Positions 33,785-47,205 of a DNA stretch of 64,000 nucleotides are shown here, one piece after another (positions within the stretch are counted from its first letter, which is position 1; each line of letters opens with the position of its first letter). The stretch spans positions 124,001 through 188,000 of the forward strand of contig CAJQUW010007096.1 of assembly GCA_907163375.1 (NCBI GenBank), written 5' to 3'. The DNA is from Prostheceraeus crozeri (lineage: Eukaryota > Platyhelminthes > Polycladida > Euryleptidae). A program made the position numbers and the translations under genes. Below the pieces are notes generated by a model. That model was not told the DNA's origin. It did not search any database and saw only the letters and a list, made by a program, of their open reading frames with translations.

Positions 33785-34600
33785 GACCCACAGAGTAAGC
33801 ATATTTTAGGTAGGGTAGCAACTCAGTATTAATTGAATCCCCAATGTGTTTACAGTTTCGATTTCATTAAATGAACTCGAGTTGAGACTCAGTACCAAAT
33901 TTCAGATAAGCAAATTTTCGCAGTTTTGAAGAAATTTCCACGGAATTGACTGATCATGATACAGAAGGAAAACAGAATGAATAATAGTATTTTATCAAAG
34001 TATTTTACAAATCCTCAGTGTCATAACAATCTTGGAGTGGTAGATGTTTCTTAAATTAATAATTCGATGGGTTGTGCTATTTCTTCAATTCTCAGCCTTT
34101 GTAAGAGTATTTTCTTAGGTGTAATCATATCACAAACTGCTCACCATCTATCTGATTGAGAAAAATATCATAATCAAAGACAATGATCATAATTAATTTT
34201 AAAAGATGTAAATAGTTGTACATTATTATTCAGATTCAAGAAATCAAACATAAATTTGGTGAATCATAAAATCATGCCGATGAAAAGCGAATTAAGAACT
34301 TGAAATTTCGGCCAAGAAGCACAACGATATCTCAACATTTCCATGGAGACTTGCATTAGAATGTGGTTCATGAAATTTTCTTGATAATCATCTGAGTTTC
34401 CGCTTCATTAAGATGCATGTTAGCTAATGTTCACTCTTATCGACATCTAATCAATTTTATACTACTTATATACTGGTTTCACGTCGCTAGTACATAAACA
34501 AAGGAATAATTTTTAAAGGCTTCGCATCTTAAAAAGTGTTCAAATATTCAATAATTTATTCATATGTGCTGATTTTTCGCTAGCACTCGAAGAAGTGGAT
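33785..34600. mobile_element. R1 family repeat copy
   Basis: Starts CAGAGTAAGCATATTTTAGG and carries the family blocks in order (CCCCAATGTGTTTACAGTTTCG, ACTGATCATGAT, ATCATGCCGATGAAAA). It lacks the usual right terminus and runs into the inverted repeat next to the Penelope-like element. Confidence 0.65.
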
Positions 34601-34912
34601 ACTGTAGTAGCCTAACTAATTATCAGTAGGGCCTATGTAGCAATGCCCGCATGTCAGCTTCATATTGCATGTTCAATCTGACCAGTTATAAGGCTAATTT
34701 TTTAAATTCGCGAAAGCTTGATTAAAATAAATGTATTTATTTTCATGAAAGTAAAATATACGAATAAGCCTAACTGCTGGTTTTTATTTTTCATAATTTT
34801 CATCGTTATGACGGCCTGATCACATAAAAAGGAAATAAAACAGAGCATGCAATAGATGTTACAAAATTCAAAATATACAAAGAAATCAGAAAAGCAAGCT
34901 TTGGCACTCATT
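34260..34912. repeat. Left inverted repeat flanking the Penelope-like element
   Basis: Reverse complement, with gaps, of 37600-38155. The part nearest the element (34700-34912, with GCAAGCTTTGGCACTCATT at its inner end) matches best. Minus-strand frames in it and plus-strand frames in the other arm give the same peptide (KACFSD..YFEFCNIYCMLC), which shows they are two copies of one sequence rather than genes. Confidence 0.8.
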
Positions 34913-37392
34913 GCACTCCTCCCTGTTACTAAGACCTGGTCTCAATTTCTTGATGTACATAGCTTCTTGAAGACATATATTACATTACATTATAACCATT
35001 ACAAAATGAAGGGAATAAAATATTCTATACAACGATCAATTCTTAATGGTTTACGTCGCTTTATTCGATCTTGTATATTTAAATCGACAAATTATCAAAG
35101 ACAAGTTATATATGGAAAGCTTAATTTATCCAGCCATGAACTAAAGATTGTGAAAATGACATTAAACAAATTTTTTCAAATGACTCAGACATTTCACAGA
35201 AGACGTTTGGAAAACAGATTTGAACTGATTATGAGCCGATATACTTGTGATGATTATAATGAATATCAAAATCATTTTCTAATCGATCACGATACTCACC
35301 GTAACCAACAATCTTTCTCAGACTCACGAGATAACAGCAATAATGAACCCTGCTACAATCATCTAGAAAAAGAAAATGATTTTTCGAATGAGAAATTCGT
35401 TACAGATTTGACCAATTCACTCGATCATAATGAAAAAGCTCTTTTATCCAAAGGCCCTAAGTTCGCCATTTTACAAGAAGTGAATGAACATACTAAAATC
35501 GATATGCAAGTAGCTTTTTGTCGCTTAGCCTATGCCATCAGATGGAGCTCTATCATTGACAACAAACCAACCACATCTTTCATAAAATATCCTAAATCAG
35601 ATAAATTGTACACTCCTCATAAGCGTATTGCAGAGATTGAAGAAAAGCTAACTACCGTATCTTTAAAGTTAAATGTTTTGATTCGATTCCTACCGAACAC
35701 CAAATTCGGAGGAAATTTGACTACAGATGAAAAATTAACCCTCAAAACGTTAAAAGCAAAAGCCCTTACATGCCTACCAAGTGATAAGGGTACCGAGTTT
35801 TGTGTGATTAACTCTGAAACATACAAAAAACTTGGTGAAAAGCATCTCGATGATCATGAACTTTATGAAAAAGGTGTGAAAATCAAAGTAGAAACTATCT
35901 CAGATCGAGTTTTTAATAAGTGGAAAAATATTTGTACCCAGAACAAAATTTCGAAATATACAATGAATAACTTTAAGGTGACAAATCCAAGAATTCCTCA
36001 TTTCTATCACTTAATTAAGACTCACAAGTCTCATGCAGATCTAAAAATTCGTCCAATCATCTCTTCTATCCAATCGCCAAGTGAAAAGCTTATGTGGCTA
36101 TTAAAATCTCTACTCAGCCCACTACTGAAAGATGTTAATGCTCATCTTTTCAATACATTTAATTTGATAGAACGCATGCAATCCCTTGATCGAGACACAA
36201 TATCTGAACACTCATATATGTTCAGTTTGGATGTAACAGCGATGTACACATCAATTCCACCAACAGAGGCAATCAAAAATGTCACAATAAGACTGAGAGA
36301 AAGACAATTCTATTATCATGGTATACATGATCCCGATGACATCGAAGATCTCCTGTCCGTGATTTTCCAAAATATGTATTTCACGTTTGAATCCATCATT
36401 TACAGACAAAAGCAAGGCTTACCCATGGGAGCTAGTGTATCAGGACTTTTAGCCATCATATTCATGGATAATGTAGAAAAGCAAGTACTAACTCGACATC
36501 CTACACCCCTATACAGTAGATATGTTGACGATATATTCATTTTAACCACATCCCGTGAGGAATCATTGCGAATTTTGGAAACGATGAACTCATTGCATAG
36601 CAACATCAAATTTACAATCGAACATCCCACTGAAAGCAACTCTGTCTTTACTCGACTTTTCCATTCGACTTGAAAATGGCATTGCTTGTTACAATTATTT
36701 CCAGAAATCCGCTAAAAGGTTGTTGTTTGTTAATTACCACTCCGCTATTCCTATTGAACAAAAGCTTAATATCGCTAAGAACGAATTGCAAAGAAGATTG
36801 GTGAGATGCTCTAACATTGAAGATAAACAAAAATGCAGAGACGATCTTTACAAAATACTAAAATTCAATGATTATCCTGATCATATTCTTCAAACTCACC
36901 TTCCACGAATCCCCGGACGTACAAACAGACACAAAAATTAGTTTTTCTTTCAGATACCATTCATATCGGATTCTGTAAACAACCAACTAAAAAGAATATT
37001 CAGAGGTGTCAACTTACCTGCCCGTATATCTCACAGGTCTTTTACATTACGAATGGCTTTAAATCAACGCCATCGTCATCAAATGTGATCTTAGATCTTG
37101 TCAGTTAAATAATAATCTATGTCTCCGTACAAACGTTATTTATCAAATTAAGTGCAATTCAAGTTCAAAAATTTATATCGGTAGTACGATTCGATCGTTG
37201 CACGTGCGCCTGAAAGAACATCTAATTAGAAAAGAATCCTGTGTATTCAGGCACAAACAACTTTGCTCTCCAAAGGATATTTTCCCTTTTGAAATTTCTA
37301 TCCTAGCTTCCGATAATGATAACATCAACCTTCGTCTTCGAGAAGCTATGTGCATCAAGAAATTGAGACCAGGTCTTAATAACAGGGAGTAG
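34856..37392 (+). mobile_element. Penelope-like retroelement (RT plus GIY-YIG endonuclease)
   Basis: A long frame (34856-36673) encodes a helical N-terminal part, then a reverse transcriptase: HFYHLIKTHK and IRPIISS near 36010-36065, FSLDVTAMYTSIP near 36222, GLPMGASVSGLLAIIFMDN near 36418 and YVDDIFIL near 36522. K-T-H-K and the GLPMG-ASVSG block are typical of Penelope-like elements. A frame change near 36650 leads to RLENGIACYNYFQKSAKR and a linker to 36941. The linker has further stops, and a GIY-YIG endonuclease follows at about 37130-37392 (VIYQIKC, KIYIGSTIRSLHVRLKEH, REAMCIKKLRPGLN). Element order RT then GIY-YIG matches endonuclease-positive Penelope/Neptune types. Reading breaks make this copy defective as written. 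The native start is uncertain because the first 50 bases lie in the flanking repeat. Confidence 0.93.
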
Positions 37393-37599
37393 TGCAATGT
37401 AATATTGCAGTTCAGATATCTGAACCGCAATATGCTGTAAGGCTGAGGGCCGTCAGGCACGAAGCCATAGCTTATTGCGGTTCTGAGATCTGAATTGCAA
37501 TATCATTGTGTTGAAGTTATCTATGATTGAACCACAATATGCTAAACAGGTATTTTGCGGTTCAATATTTTAACATTGAAAGATATACGAACCTAAACA

Positions 37600-38155
37600 C
37601 AATGAGTACCAAAGCTTGCTTTTCTGATTTTGTATATTTTGAATTTTGTAACATCTATTGCATGCTCTGTTTTACTTCCTTTTTATGTGATCAGGCTGTC
37701 ATAGCGGTGAAAATTTAAAAAAATAAAAAACAGCAGTTTGGCTTATTTGTATATTTTACTTTCATCAAGATATTATGCTGCCTAAATTCAATTATAATTT
37801 ACTTTTGCGTATTTATTTTCGATGAAATGCTGTAGTAAACACTATGGAATAATTGCGAAGCTAAATTTTTGCAAATCATTCCTGTATTTGCATACTTTGC
37901 AACGTGAAGCCACTATATAAGTAGTATGAAGCTGATTAGATGTCAATAAAAGTGAACATTCGCTAACATGCATCTTAATTGAGCTGATTATCAAGAAAAT
38001 TTCATAAACCACATTCTAATGCAAGTCTTCATGGAAATGTTGAGATCGCATTGTGCTTATTGGCTGAAATTTCTAGTTCTTAATGCGATTTTCATCGGCA
38101 TGATCTTGCGATTCAATAAATGTATGTTTAATTTCTGAATCTGAACAGTAATGTG
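37600..38155. repeat. Right inverted repeat flanking the Penelope-like element
   Basis: Reverse complement of 34260-34912 with indels. Penelope-like elements often carry terminal repeats and inverted partial copies, so the arm next to the element (37600-37790) may belong to it, while the outer part (37840-38155) is R1 family sequence in reverse. Confidence 0.75.
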
Positions 38156-38159
38156 GACC

Positions 38160-38840
38160 CATTCAAAGAGTAAGTATATTAGGCAGAGTAGCAACTCAGC
38201 AATAATTTAATCCCCTCTCGATTTTATTAAATGAACTCGAATGAGACCCACCATCACATGTGAGATATGTACACTTTGGAGAAATTTTGGATTTGTCGAC
38301 TAATCGTGATAGCAAAACAGAAGGAATTATAGCATGTTACAAATCCTCCGTGTCATGTCAGCATGTGTGGAGAGGTGATATAGTTTGTTAAGCAAGCAAT
38401 CCGATGGGCTATACTTATATGGGTTATAAATCACTTTAATAAGAGCACTTTCTTGAGCGTGATCATATCACAAGCTATAACCTGCCACTGGAAGAGCAAA
38501 CTAAAATAATCACTGACAATGATCACAATCAACTTTATAGATGTAAATGGGTCCGCATTACTATTCAGATTTGAGTGAATCACAAAATTAGTCATACCGA
38601 TGAAAATGGAATTAAAAGCTTGAAATTTCAGCCAAGAAAGCACAATTGGATGTCAACGTCTTTATGAAGACTTGCATTATAATGCAGCTCATGAACTTTC
38701 CTTTGATAATCAGCTTGATTTCCGCTTAATCAAGATGCCTGTTAGCAGATGTTCATTCCTTTTGATATGCAACTTGTTTCACACTACCTATAAATGGGCG
38801 TCATCTCGGTAATATATATACATTTGCAAAATTTTAGCTT
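38160..38840. mobile_element. R1 family repeat copy
   Basis: Begins CAAAGAGTAAGTATATTAGG, includes AGAGTAGCAACTCAGC and later the blocks TCATACCGATGAAAATGGA and CATCTCGGTA. It lacks the GTCGACACTC right end. Confidence 0.65.
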
Positions 38841-41800
38841 CAAAAAAATTGCTCAAATATTTGCGCTTAAGAAAATACTCTTATTAATATGGCTGAGCAT
38901 TAAAGAAATAGCACAATTGTTTTTCTAATTGTCTAATATACAAAAAAAATTGCTAATTTAACAAACATTACCACTCCAAGATTCTTATGACACTGAGGAT
39001 TTGTGTAATATATATTTATATGAAATACTTTACTAAAATACTATTGTTCATTCTGTTTTCTTTCTGTATCATGATCAGTCAATTCCGTGGTAATTTACTG
39101 AAAAGTGCAAAAGCCTGCATGTCTCACATCCCTGTGGGGAACTATGGTTTGCATGAAGTTGGCAATTCGTTGACCAGCGAAACGTTGATATGAAGATCCC
39201 ATGTCACGGGTGGCCACCCTTTTTTCCCAACGCCATTGGATAAAAAGCGGCCATTCGTTGGCCACCCTGCCCTCGGTTGTTTTGAAGTTGGCCTAATGTG
39301 TCTACAATATCATGCCAAATCAGTCATCAAATGGAATAATCTGTGAATTAGCTTGCCACTTCCCGAGGTATCTTCTTAGTGTATTTCAACCTGCAGATCA
39401 CACTGAATTACCGAAGAGAAGCTGATGAAGAAGAACATGAATTAAAACATAATTCCACTGACAATCAGTTTTGTAGTTAGTTATCGGCTTTCTGATGAAA
39501 TCATCAAGGAAAAGGAGGCACTGAAATATAACAAGAAGTTGTTATTTTTGGAGGATGGTAGCGACTAAGCTAAAGAGGAAAAGAGGATGTGATTAAATGA
39601 GCACGAATTTAAACGAAATCCCACATGCAATCAGACAAGGTCTGAGCAATCGCCTAATAACTATGAAAAAATTACAGATAGGAACCGTCTCTTTAAGTTG
39701 AAGACTCCTTCTCTTATGACGGGAAACTGTTCTATTAAAATTACAATAAAATAAAGTAAACGATAGATCGAATGATCGACATATATTACACTATTCGGTG
39801 TGTTAGCGTAAAACTTAGGTCACAAATTGCTTTATACCTAGCTGTGGTGAGAAATGTCAAGAAGGATAATTCATATTATCAATATACTTTTACAAAATGA
39901 ATTTTAGAAGACAAATCATTAACTCCTCTAAAAGCGGACAAATCTGAAATTAAGAAAACTAAATAGGAAGGTTATTTTGCAAGGTGCCGGTTGAATTGCA
40001 GAAGTCCGTCAATTATAATTGGTCAACATTGACATAATCTTGATAATTATCAAGAAATATCTGGATTTGAAGTTAACTTCCTGTGTTGTATATTATGTAC
40101 ATACACCAAGCACTCGATTGACTTTGAAGTTATAAACTGAAGAATATCAGATTTCCTTACCAAATTTTACAAAGCACATCTAAGTTGCTTGCCAAATTCA
40201 TATTTCTCCATACTTCAGGGTCTAGAATAGTAACTTCCCAGAATAGTAACTTCGAGTTTCCTGAGGATAAGAAAGTGTTGGCATAATTAGCTCACTTGAT
40301 ACTTTGGCCTATTACATCACTAAAAAGTAATTCAAAACAAATTTTGTGAAACAGATTATTTTACTGTTTCATTCACGCAAAGTGGTTCAAATACATGTAA
40401 AGCTTCAAGCCGGAGCCGCAGCCATGGTACTCTCTGGGCGGCTCCAGCTCCGGCTCCAAAACCCTGGTGAAAACTGATGACAGTGTTACAGAATACATAA
40501 GTACTTTAGTAATCATAGGTTGCTTCTTGTGTAGATTAGTCTCAATTTAAACAGGGTTGGGCTATTTGAGAGGAAGGTTGTGGTTGAAAAAGCCCTTGAA
40601 CACCAACTCAAAAATGACTGCCTTGATATAAAAAATGTTGACCCAACAAAAACGTTGGTATATTTGATAGTGATCAATTGATCATTTGTTCTTACAAATG
40701 TGTGGCCAACTCAGCACAACAGGCACATATGCCTAAATAGAAGTTGCTATGACAGGAAAGAACTTTTGACTAATAGACTTGTTAATTTTGGAATTAAATT
40801 TCATTTTGTGCATGTTATTGGAAGCTGCGAGTACATTTACGTAAGAAGTGGATTATTGCCATCTTGTCATAGCATGACATGAACGCGTGACAACCAAAGA
40901 ATGGACATATGGAGAGATGGTGCATTCACGAGCACAGGAGCGTGACTTCAAAGCGGCATGTTTGCTCTATGTGAGTGTGGCAACAATTATGGATATATCC
41001 AGTGGTTCAATCATCAATGTCACCGAACTGATTATTTTTTTATTTACATATTGTAAACTGAACTGATCTCTCCATAGATTCTCCCTCAGTTAGAATACAT
41101 ATATTGTATTTATATTTGATATTTTCTTTTGTTAATACTTAATTAAAGAAGTGGTAAGTGAACCGTCGCTGTAAACGCAACTAAGAGTTGGTTGAAAGCA
41201 CAACTCAAGTCCAGAGTATGCTTCCGCTTGCATTACAATGAAGCTATGTTACAGAGTAAAGGGTATATAAGCTAATAGCCTGTAATGCAAGCACCCTCTA
41301 TACGGATATGTACCCTACAGTGGCGTCGTCTCCGTGCCTGCGAGGTCTTCGCCGCATACCCAAAAATAATTATTTACGTTCATAGAACAAAGGTTCAGAT
41401 AATTTTATTTTTTTTGTTTTTGAGAGCATCTTTACGTTTGCACGTTTACACACACTTTACAGTTTCAAGTCACTACTCTCAAATACGTTCCGAGCGCCAG
41501 CGCTCAGCTGTTAACTGCATGGATCTTCAAGCAATCACAAAATGCGTTGGGGATGTGTTCACAGCAAATCTTAGAGATTTGTGTGTTTGTGTGATATGTG
41601 GAGCGTGTGCGCTTAGCTCGATCGTCTTCTCCCGATAGAAACGCAGAAGCAAATATATTGCAGCAATGCAAGAAAAGATCTATTTATAAATTCTTAGATT
41701 CAGATAGAGGGAGGTGCAAATTTTCCCTATTCATGGCTTCGCCAAATTTTGGAGAAGATGATGACGCGTTGAACCGTCGTGTCTGCGTTCATCAATGGCT

Positions 41801-44090
41801 GATCGGAAGGTTAGAAAGGAGATAGCGATGAAAGTTCCATAATTTGATGTTTGATTCAGTCAGAGATAATGATTCAAGGCATATTTGTGATATTACGTTT
41901 ATGGCGGCGATTTCAACAGTGCTTATTTTCTACACCGGCCAGTCGTCCGAGGGATTATGCAGAAAACTCTGGCCACCGTACACGAAGTTTATGGCATTGA
42001 AAAAAACTAAACCACTCTCAAGGGATACAATATGACGAGGAGCACAAAAAACATTTTTAGCAGCCCTAAATTTAAAACATGTAAGTGATTGACAAGCTAT
42101 AATAATCACAACAGAGACTTGCGTTGGCGAGAGCTTCCTCGAGAGTGAATGTTCTCAATAGTGATCTCACCAAGGCGATCAAGCGTTATGTGAGAAATCA
42201 ACAACACATTTTCATTGTTATTTGACGTTTAAAATCTTGGGAAGACAAGAGTCGCATTGACGAACAATCAGCTTAGGATTGCATGCTTATGAGGCTGTTC
42301 ACAAAAAGAGGCTGTCAGGACTCATAGTGAATCACAATTCACATGCAGAATAGTCAAAATTGAGTAGTCTATATATATATATATATATGGACTTCAGTGT
42401 ACCTTTCATTTAAATATCAGCATCTATTTCTCAAATCATTTCATTTTCTAGTAATGGATGTCAGCATGATTTGATGTACTTGTACAAGTGTTTGAAATTC
42501 ACTGAAGGCCTATGGTCCGGGAGCACGCGATGCCACTGATACCCTATATACACGTATAGCTCTTTTATACTGCCTAATTTCACAAAATAATATTGTGTAG
42601 TATGCAGTATTATAGTGCAAAAGCGGCTGCACTACAATAGGCTGCACTATATAATAAGGTGAGCAAGGATGTAGTATATGATATATGATGAATTGAAATG
42701 AAAAACCATGATGATGTTGGATATGTGATCTAATCCCATGTTGTTTATGCTATTTTTCTCCACGTTTGTATCTCAGTGAATGACAGACTTCTTCATGAAA
42801 TAATGACAGTTCACAATACTGACAATCATAGTAGTGTTTATAGCTAACCATCTGCTATCCATATTAGAGTGATGCATTTTTCTTTTTGTCCGTGAATCAG
42901 AGCAATGTGTAACAGTTTTCTTACAAGTGCGCCGGGATGTATGTTTTTCTATTAACTTTGATTCGTTGACTACTGTACTCCCGAGCATCTGCACGCAATA
43001 TGTTTGTTGCGTATGCATTTGTATTTAAGTAAAGTTCTCACGTCTGCGCAGTGTCACCGTCACCTTTCTCAGAATTGTCTTAGACGAACTCTGCACAAGC
43101 GTGAATATATTACAACTGCTTGTTTTCACTTCCCTGCGAAATTGATGGCCATGTCATCAAACTCAACAGATGATTCATTGTAAATGTTCGCGAAGTAATG
43201 TGATTACTGTGAATGTGAATTTCTACATGTAAAATTGTTCAATAAATCAATGCATTGTATTTTATTTAAATGAATTTCATTAAAATCGACATGCAGGCCT
43301 TCATATGAATTGCGCTAGAGGCACTCAAGATAATCCTTAAAGCATTAATTTCACATTTTAAATGATACATTCTATCAGCCAAGCTGACATGATCAGTAGG
43401 CCCATTTGTGCTCTCATTTTCAGCATTTGCATAGACATATATTCCGTTCTGATGTGACTAATGTGCAACGAGAAATTTTCTGTCTCACATGTGATTGTTG
43501 TACCAGTCGAGATTATGTATTGATCTTAGATTCAGCGTTTAATTAACATTTTGTATTTTCAAAAATCCTTACAGGACAATAATATTCAAACTCAAAGAGT
43601 GATACATTAAACCGTTTTGGTTGGACACTAAATACAAATGCTGTGGATTTCCTAATACACAACTGAACTTACAATCTAACTCCAATAAGTATTGCACACT
43701 GTCCTCTTTTAAGCGATTATATAGCTTTTCCGAGATGGCTTAATGTATTTTCATTGGTATAAAGCGCGTTGCAGAAAGAGTCTGCTTCTGATCTTGATAA
43801 AATAACGGGTCATCGGATGAAAACGTGAAAATTTTGATGGAAAACGTCCAGTCTCAAACATATTTTTTGCCGGGACGCCGGCAAGGGTGCTACAAGTGTT
43901 GCAGATGCAACACCTGTCCTAAAACTAGGCACTGGGGTGTTGCATATGTGCCCTCTTCATGAATTGCCGAATTATTCTTTGATAAAGCTGCAGTGTTGTG
44001 CTCATCTGCTCACAGTTTGCCGTCCTGTAGCTAGTCATCAATGTGCACACAAATTTGCTTTTACTTATCTCAGGAAATTGCTATTTTGAG
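38841..44090. other. No gene seen
   Basis: About 5 kb of AT-rich DNA. Short + strand frames at 38987-39193, 41285-41638 and 41598-41825 lack family motifs. A possible solo hAT terminus lies near 40430. A TA microsatellite lies at about 42370-42388. A short GC-rich inverted pair, GGGTGGCCACCC and GTTGGCCACCC, lies at about 39208-39268. Confidence 0.5.
40412..40466. repeat. Solo hAT-type terminus
   Basis: Read in reverse, the sequence from 40466 starts CAGGGTTTTGGAGCCGGAGC and continues GC-rich. CAGGGTTTTGGAGCCGG-type ends are common for hAT elements. No matching partner end was identified with certainty; the GC-rich patch near 8080 is similar in composition. Confidence 0.4.
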
Positions 44091-46385
44091 TCGACACTCT
44101 ACCTACATATCCCTACTGTATGGTTCGGCCGACTTCGGCCCAGACTTTGGCCGACTTTCCGTTTTCAAAGGGTAGAGTAGGGATATATAGATAGAGTGTC
44201 GACTCAAAAAGTATCTGTATACAGTGAAAGTTTTTATATGAAAAGATTCAGCTTTTTGCGGAGATTACGTTCTCGTGGTCCAAAAAATTATTTCAGCACT
44301 TTTGAAAATAGTCAAAATTTGCCAATTTATATATTATATGACGTCCCTATATAAGTAGTATGAAACAAGTTGAATATCAAAAGGAATGAATATTTGATAA
44401 TAATCATCCTAATAGAGCGGAAATCAAGCTGATTATCAAGGGAGTTTCAGGAATTACATTATAATGGAAGTCTTCATGAAAAAATCGCGATATCACTCGT
44501 GATTTATTGGCTGAAATTTGAACTTTTTAATTCAATTTTCACCGGCATGATTTGATGAATCACTAAATTTATGTTTCATTTCTTGAATCTGAATAGTGAT
44601 GTGGAACCATTTACATCTTTCAAAGTTAAATGAAGTCATTGTCTTTGATCACATGATTTTGCTGTGCCATTGGCAGTTTGCAGCTGTGATATGATCACGC
44701 TTAAGAAAATACTCATGAGGTTGAGCATGAAAGTAGTAAGAACCATAGAGTAAAGATATTAGGTAGAGTGGCAACTCAGCATTTATTAAATCCCCAATGT
44801 GTATACACTTTCGATGTTATTAAATGAACTCAAGGGAGATACAGGTGGTATTGTCACCAAATGTGAGACATGCAAATTTTTCCAGTTTTGCAGAAATTAC
44901 AACGGAATTGAGTGATCATGATTGTAGTGCAGAAGGAAATGATCATAGAGTAGGTATATTAGGTAGAGTGGCAACTCCGCATTTATTAAATCCCCAACGT
45001 GTATACACTTTCGTTGCACCTTCGATTTTATTAAATGAGCTCAAAGGAGATACAGTCGAAGTTATTTCAAAATGTGAGATAAACACATTTGTGCAGTTTT
45101 AAAGAAATTACAACAGAATTGACTGATCATGATTGCATAAAGCAGAGGGAAATGATATTATTTTACAGATAGTCCGTGTCATGACAGCCTTGGTGAGGTA
45201 ACGCTTGTTAGATTGGCAACTCCATGACCTGCTATTGCTTTCCTGCTCAACCTCAAAAGAATCTTCTTAAGCGTGATCAGGCAACCTGCCACTGGCATGG
45301 CAAAATCACATTCAAAAACAATAATTTAAATTAACTTTGAAATATGTAAATGAGTCCACGTCACTATTCAGATTCAAGAAATGAAACATGAATTTAGTGA
45401 ATCATAAAATCAAGCCGGTGAAAATTGAATTAAAAACTTGTCAGTCAAGAAAGCACGGACAATATATGGCGACTTTTTCATGAAGATTTCCATTGTAATA
45501 AGGAGCATGAAATTCCCTCGATAATCAGCCTGATTTCCGCTTAGTTGGGATGATTATTAGCAAATATTCATTCCTTTTGATGTCCAACTTGTTGCATACT
45601 ACTTACAGCGGGGAGTCATCTCGGTAGTATATAAATTGGCAAAATTTTGACTTTTCTAAAACTGCTCAAACAATTTTTTGAACCGCGGGAACGTAATCTC
45701 CACAGAAAACTGAATCTTCTGATATAAAAATTTTCACTGTAGGCTATACAGATATTTGTTTGAGTCGACACTTTCCTATGTATCCCTACTTTATGGAAGT
45801 GATTATTTTATAGATCGTCCGTGTCATGACAGCCTTGGAGAGGTAATGTTTGTTAAATTAGCAACTCGATGACCTGCTGTTGCTTTCATGCTTAAACTCA
45901 AGAGTATTTTCTTGAGGGGGATCACGTCACAGGCAACCTGTCATGCCATTGGTAGAACATAATCACATAATCAAAGACAATGATCTCAATTAACTTTGAA
46001 AGATGTAATGGGAGCACATCATTATTCAGATTCAAGAAATGCAACATGAATTTAGTTAATCATAAAATCATGCCGGTGAAAATTATATTAAAAGCTTCAA
46101 GTTTCAGTCAAGAAAGCACGAATAATATCGTGGCATTTAAGACTTTCATTATAATACAGTTCATGAAATCAGCTTGATTTCCGCTTTGTTAGGATGCTGA
46201 GTATTCATTCCTTTTGATATTCAACTTGTTTCTACTACTTATATAGGAGAGTCATCTCGGTAGTATATAAATTGGCAATAATTTTGACTTTTTTCAAAAA
46301 AATGCTCAAATAGTTTTTCGGATCACGTGAACTATAGGCTATATCTCCGCAAAAATCTAAATCTTTTCGACACTCTACCTATATA
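44091..46385. mobile_element. Cluster of nested R1 family repeats
   Basis: Copies in order: a right end pointing outwards (44091-44130); a reverse copy from 44166 to about 44745; a short forward left-end fragment (44748-44942); a complete forward copy (44943-45795) from CATAGAGTAGGTATATTAGG to GAGTCGACACTTTCCTATG; and a forward copy lacking its left end (45796-46385). Two right ends face each other across 44131-44165, forming a hairpin with arms containing GAGTCGACACTCTACCTA. All copies lack coding capacity. Confidence 0.75.
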
Positions 46386-46559
46386 TAGTGATGCAAATGG
46401 AAAATTTTGAAATTTATTTTTTGGTGATTGACGTTTTTTCCTTTGTTTTGGAGACTTATTGGAGTCGTTTGAAAAGACTATGTAATATTCAAAGTCCGAA
46501 AACTTCTCTATCATCCCTGTATGTTAACTTTTGGTACCAACTGCAACTTTTCCATGTCT

Positions 46560-46745
46560 ATTTCAGATCTTTCCAAATGAATTTCAGACTAGATGGATTT
46601 CAGATTTCTCTGGCTGAATTTCAGATATCTGTCACCAAGCTCAACTTTGAAAAGATCTCAAATTCATCTGGAGAATCTCCAATTCATCTGGATCATATCT
46701 GAAATTTATTTGGGCAGATCTGAAATCGATTTGGAACTATCTGAC
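46560..46745. repeat. Degenerate short repeats
   Basis: Recurring words GAATTTCAGAT, ATTCATCTGGA and ATCTGAAAT appear at irregular spacing of about 15-25 bases in both orientations. Three overlapping + frames here are by-products of this repeat. Confidence 0.5.
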
Positions 46746-47205
46746 CATCTGAACTATAAATGGAGGATGTGTATCCTCAACGAATATATTGGACATTGTG
46801 CCAGAAGTTTGAAGATATTATAGATATTCTTTCACTCATCACAGATATCTTTAGTTTCCAACTGTCTCACGAGTTTACAGTCTTTCTTCAATATAAGGTC
46901 GCTCATGAATGCTGCGTGGACTGTGTGCTTATACTTCATCACATGTTCATCAACACATGGAGAATTTGCATCACTATGATGATCAACGCTGAATAATAAA
47001 GCTTAACTTTGAAGCTAACAATTGGCAAACTCCAAATGAAGTACATTGTTTTTGCTCTGATCCACATCTTTCACATTGGATGAAATTATACCCCTATTGT
47101 AAAGCAAGATTCACGTTATCCGAAACGGTGTCTGTGTGATAATTAAAAATGCTAACAATTAGTACAAGCCACTGCCGGTGGCAAAGGAATGTTCAAAAAT
47201 CCGCG

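Noticed and set aside
34702-34911. Minus-strand frame KACFSDFFVYFEFCNIYC and its + strand twin at 37527-37718
   Set aside because: The same peptide in the two arms of an inverted repeat; explained by the repeat, with no domain.
41285-41825. Two + strand frames of 117 and 75 codons
   Set aside because: No recognisable motif, no matching splice phase, biased toward short cysteine and valine runs; not supported as genes.
46388-46996. Three overlapping + frames of 76-104 codons
   Set aside because: They follow degenerate short repeats (ATTTCAGAT, ATTCATCTGGA) and R1 sequence; no domain.
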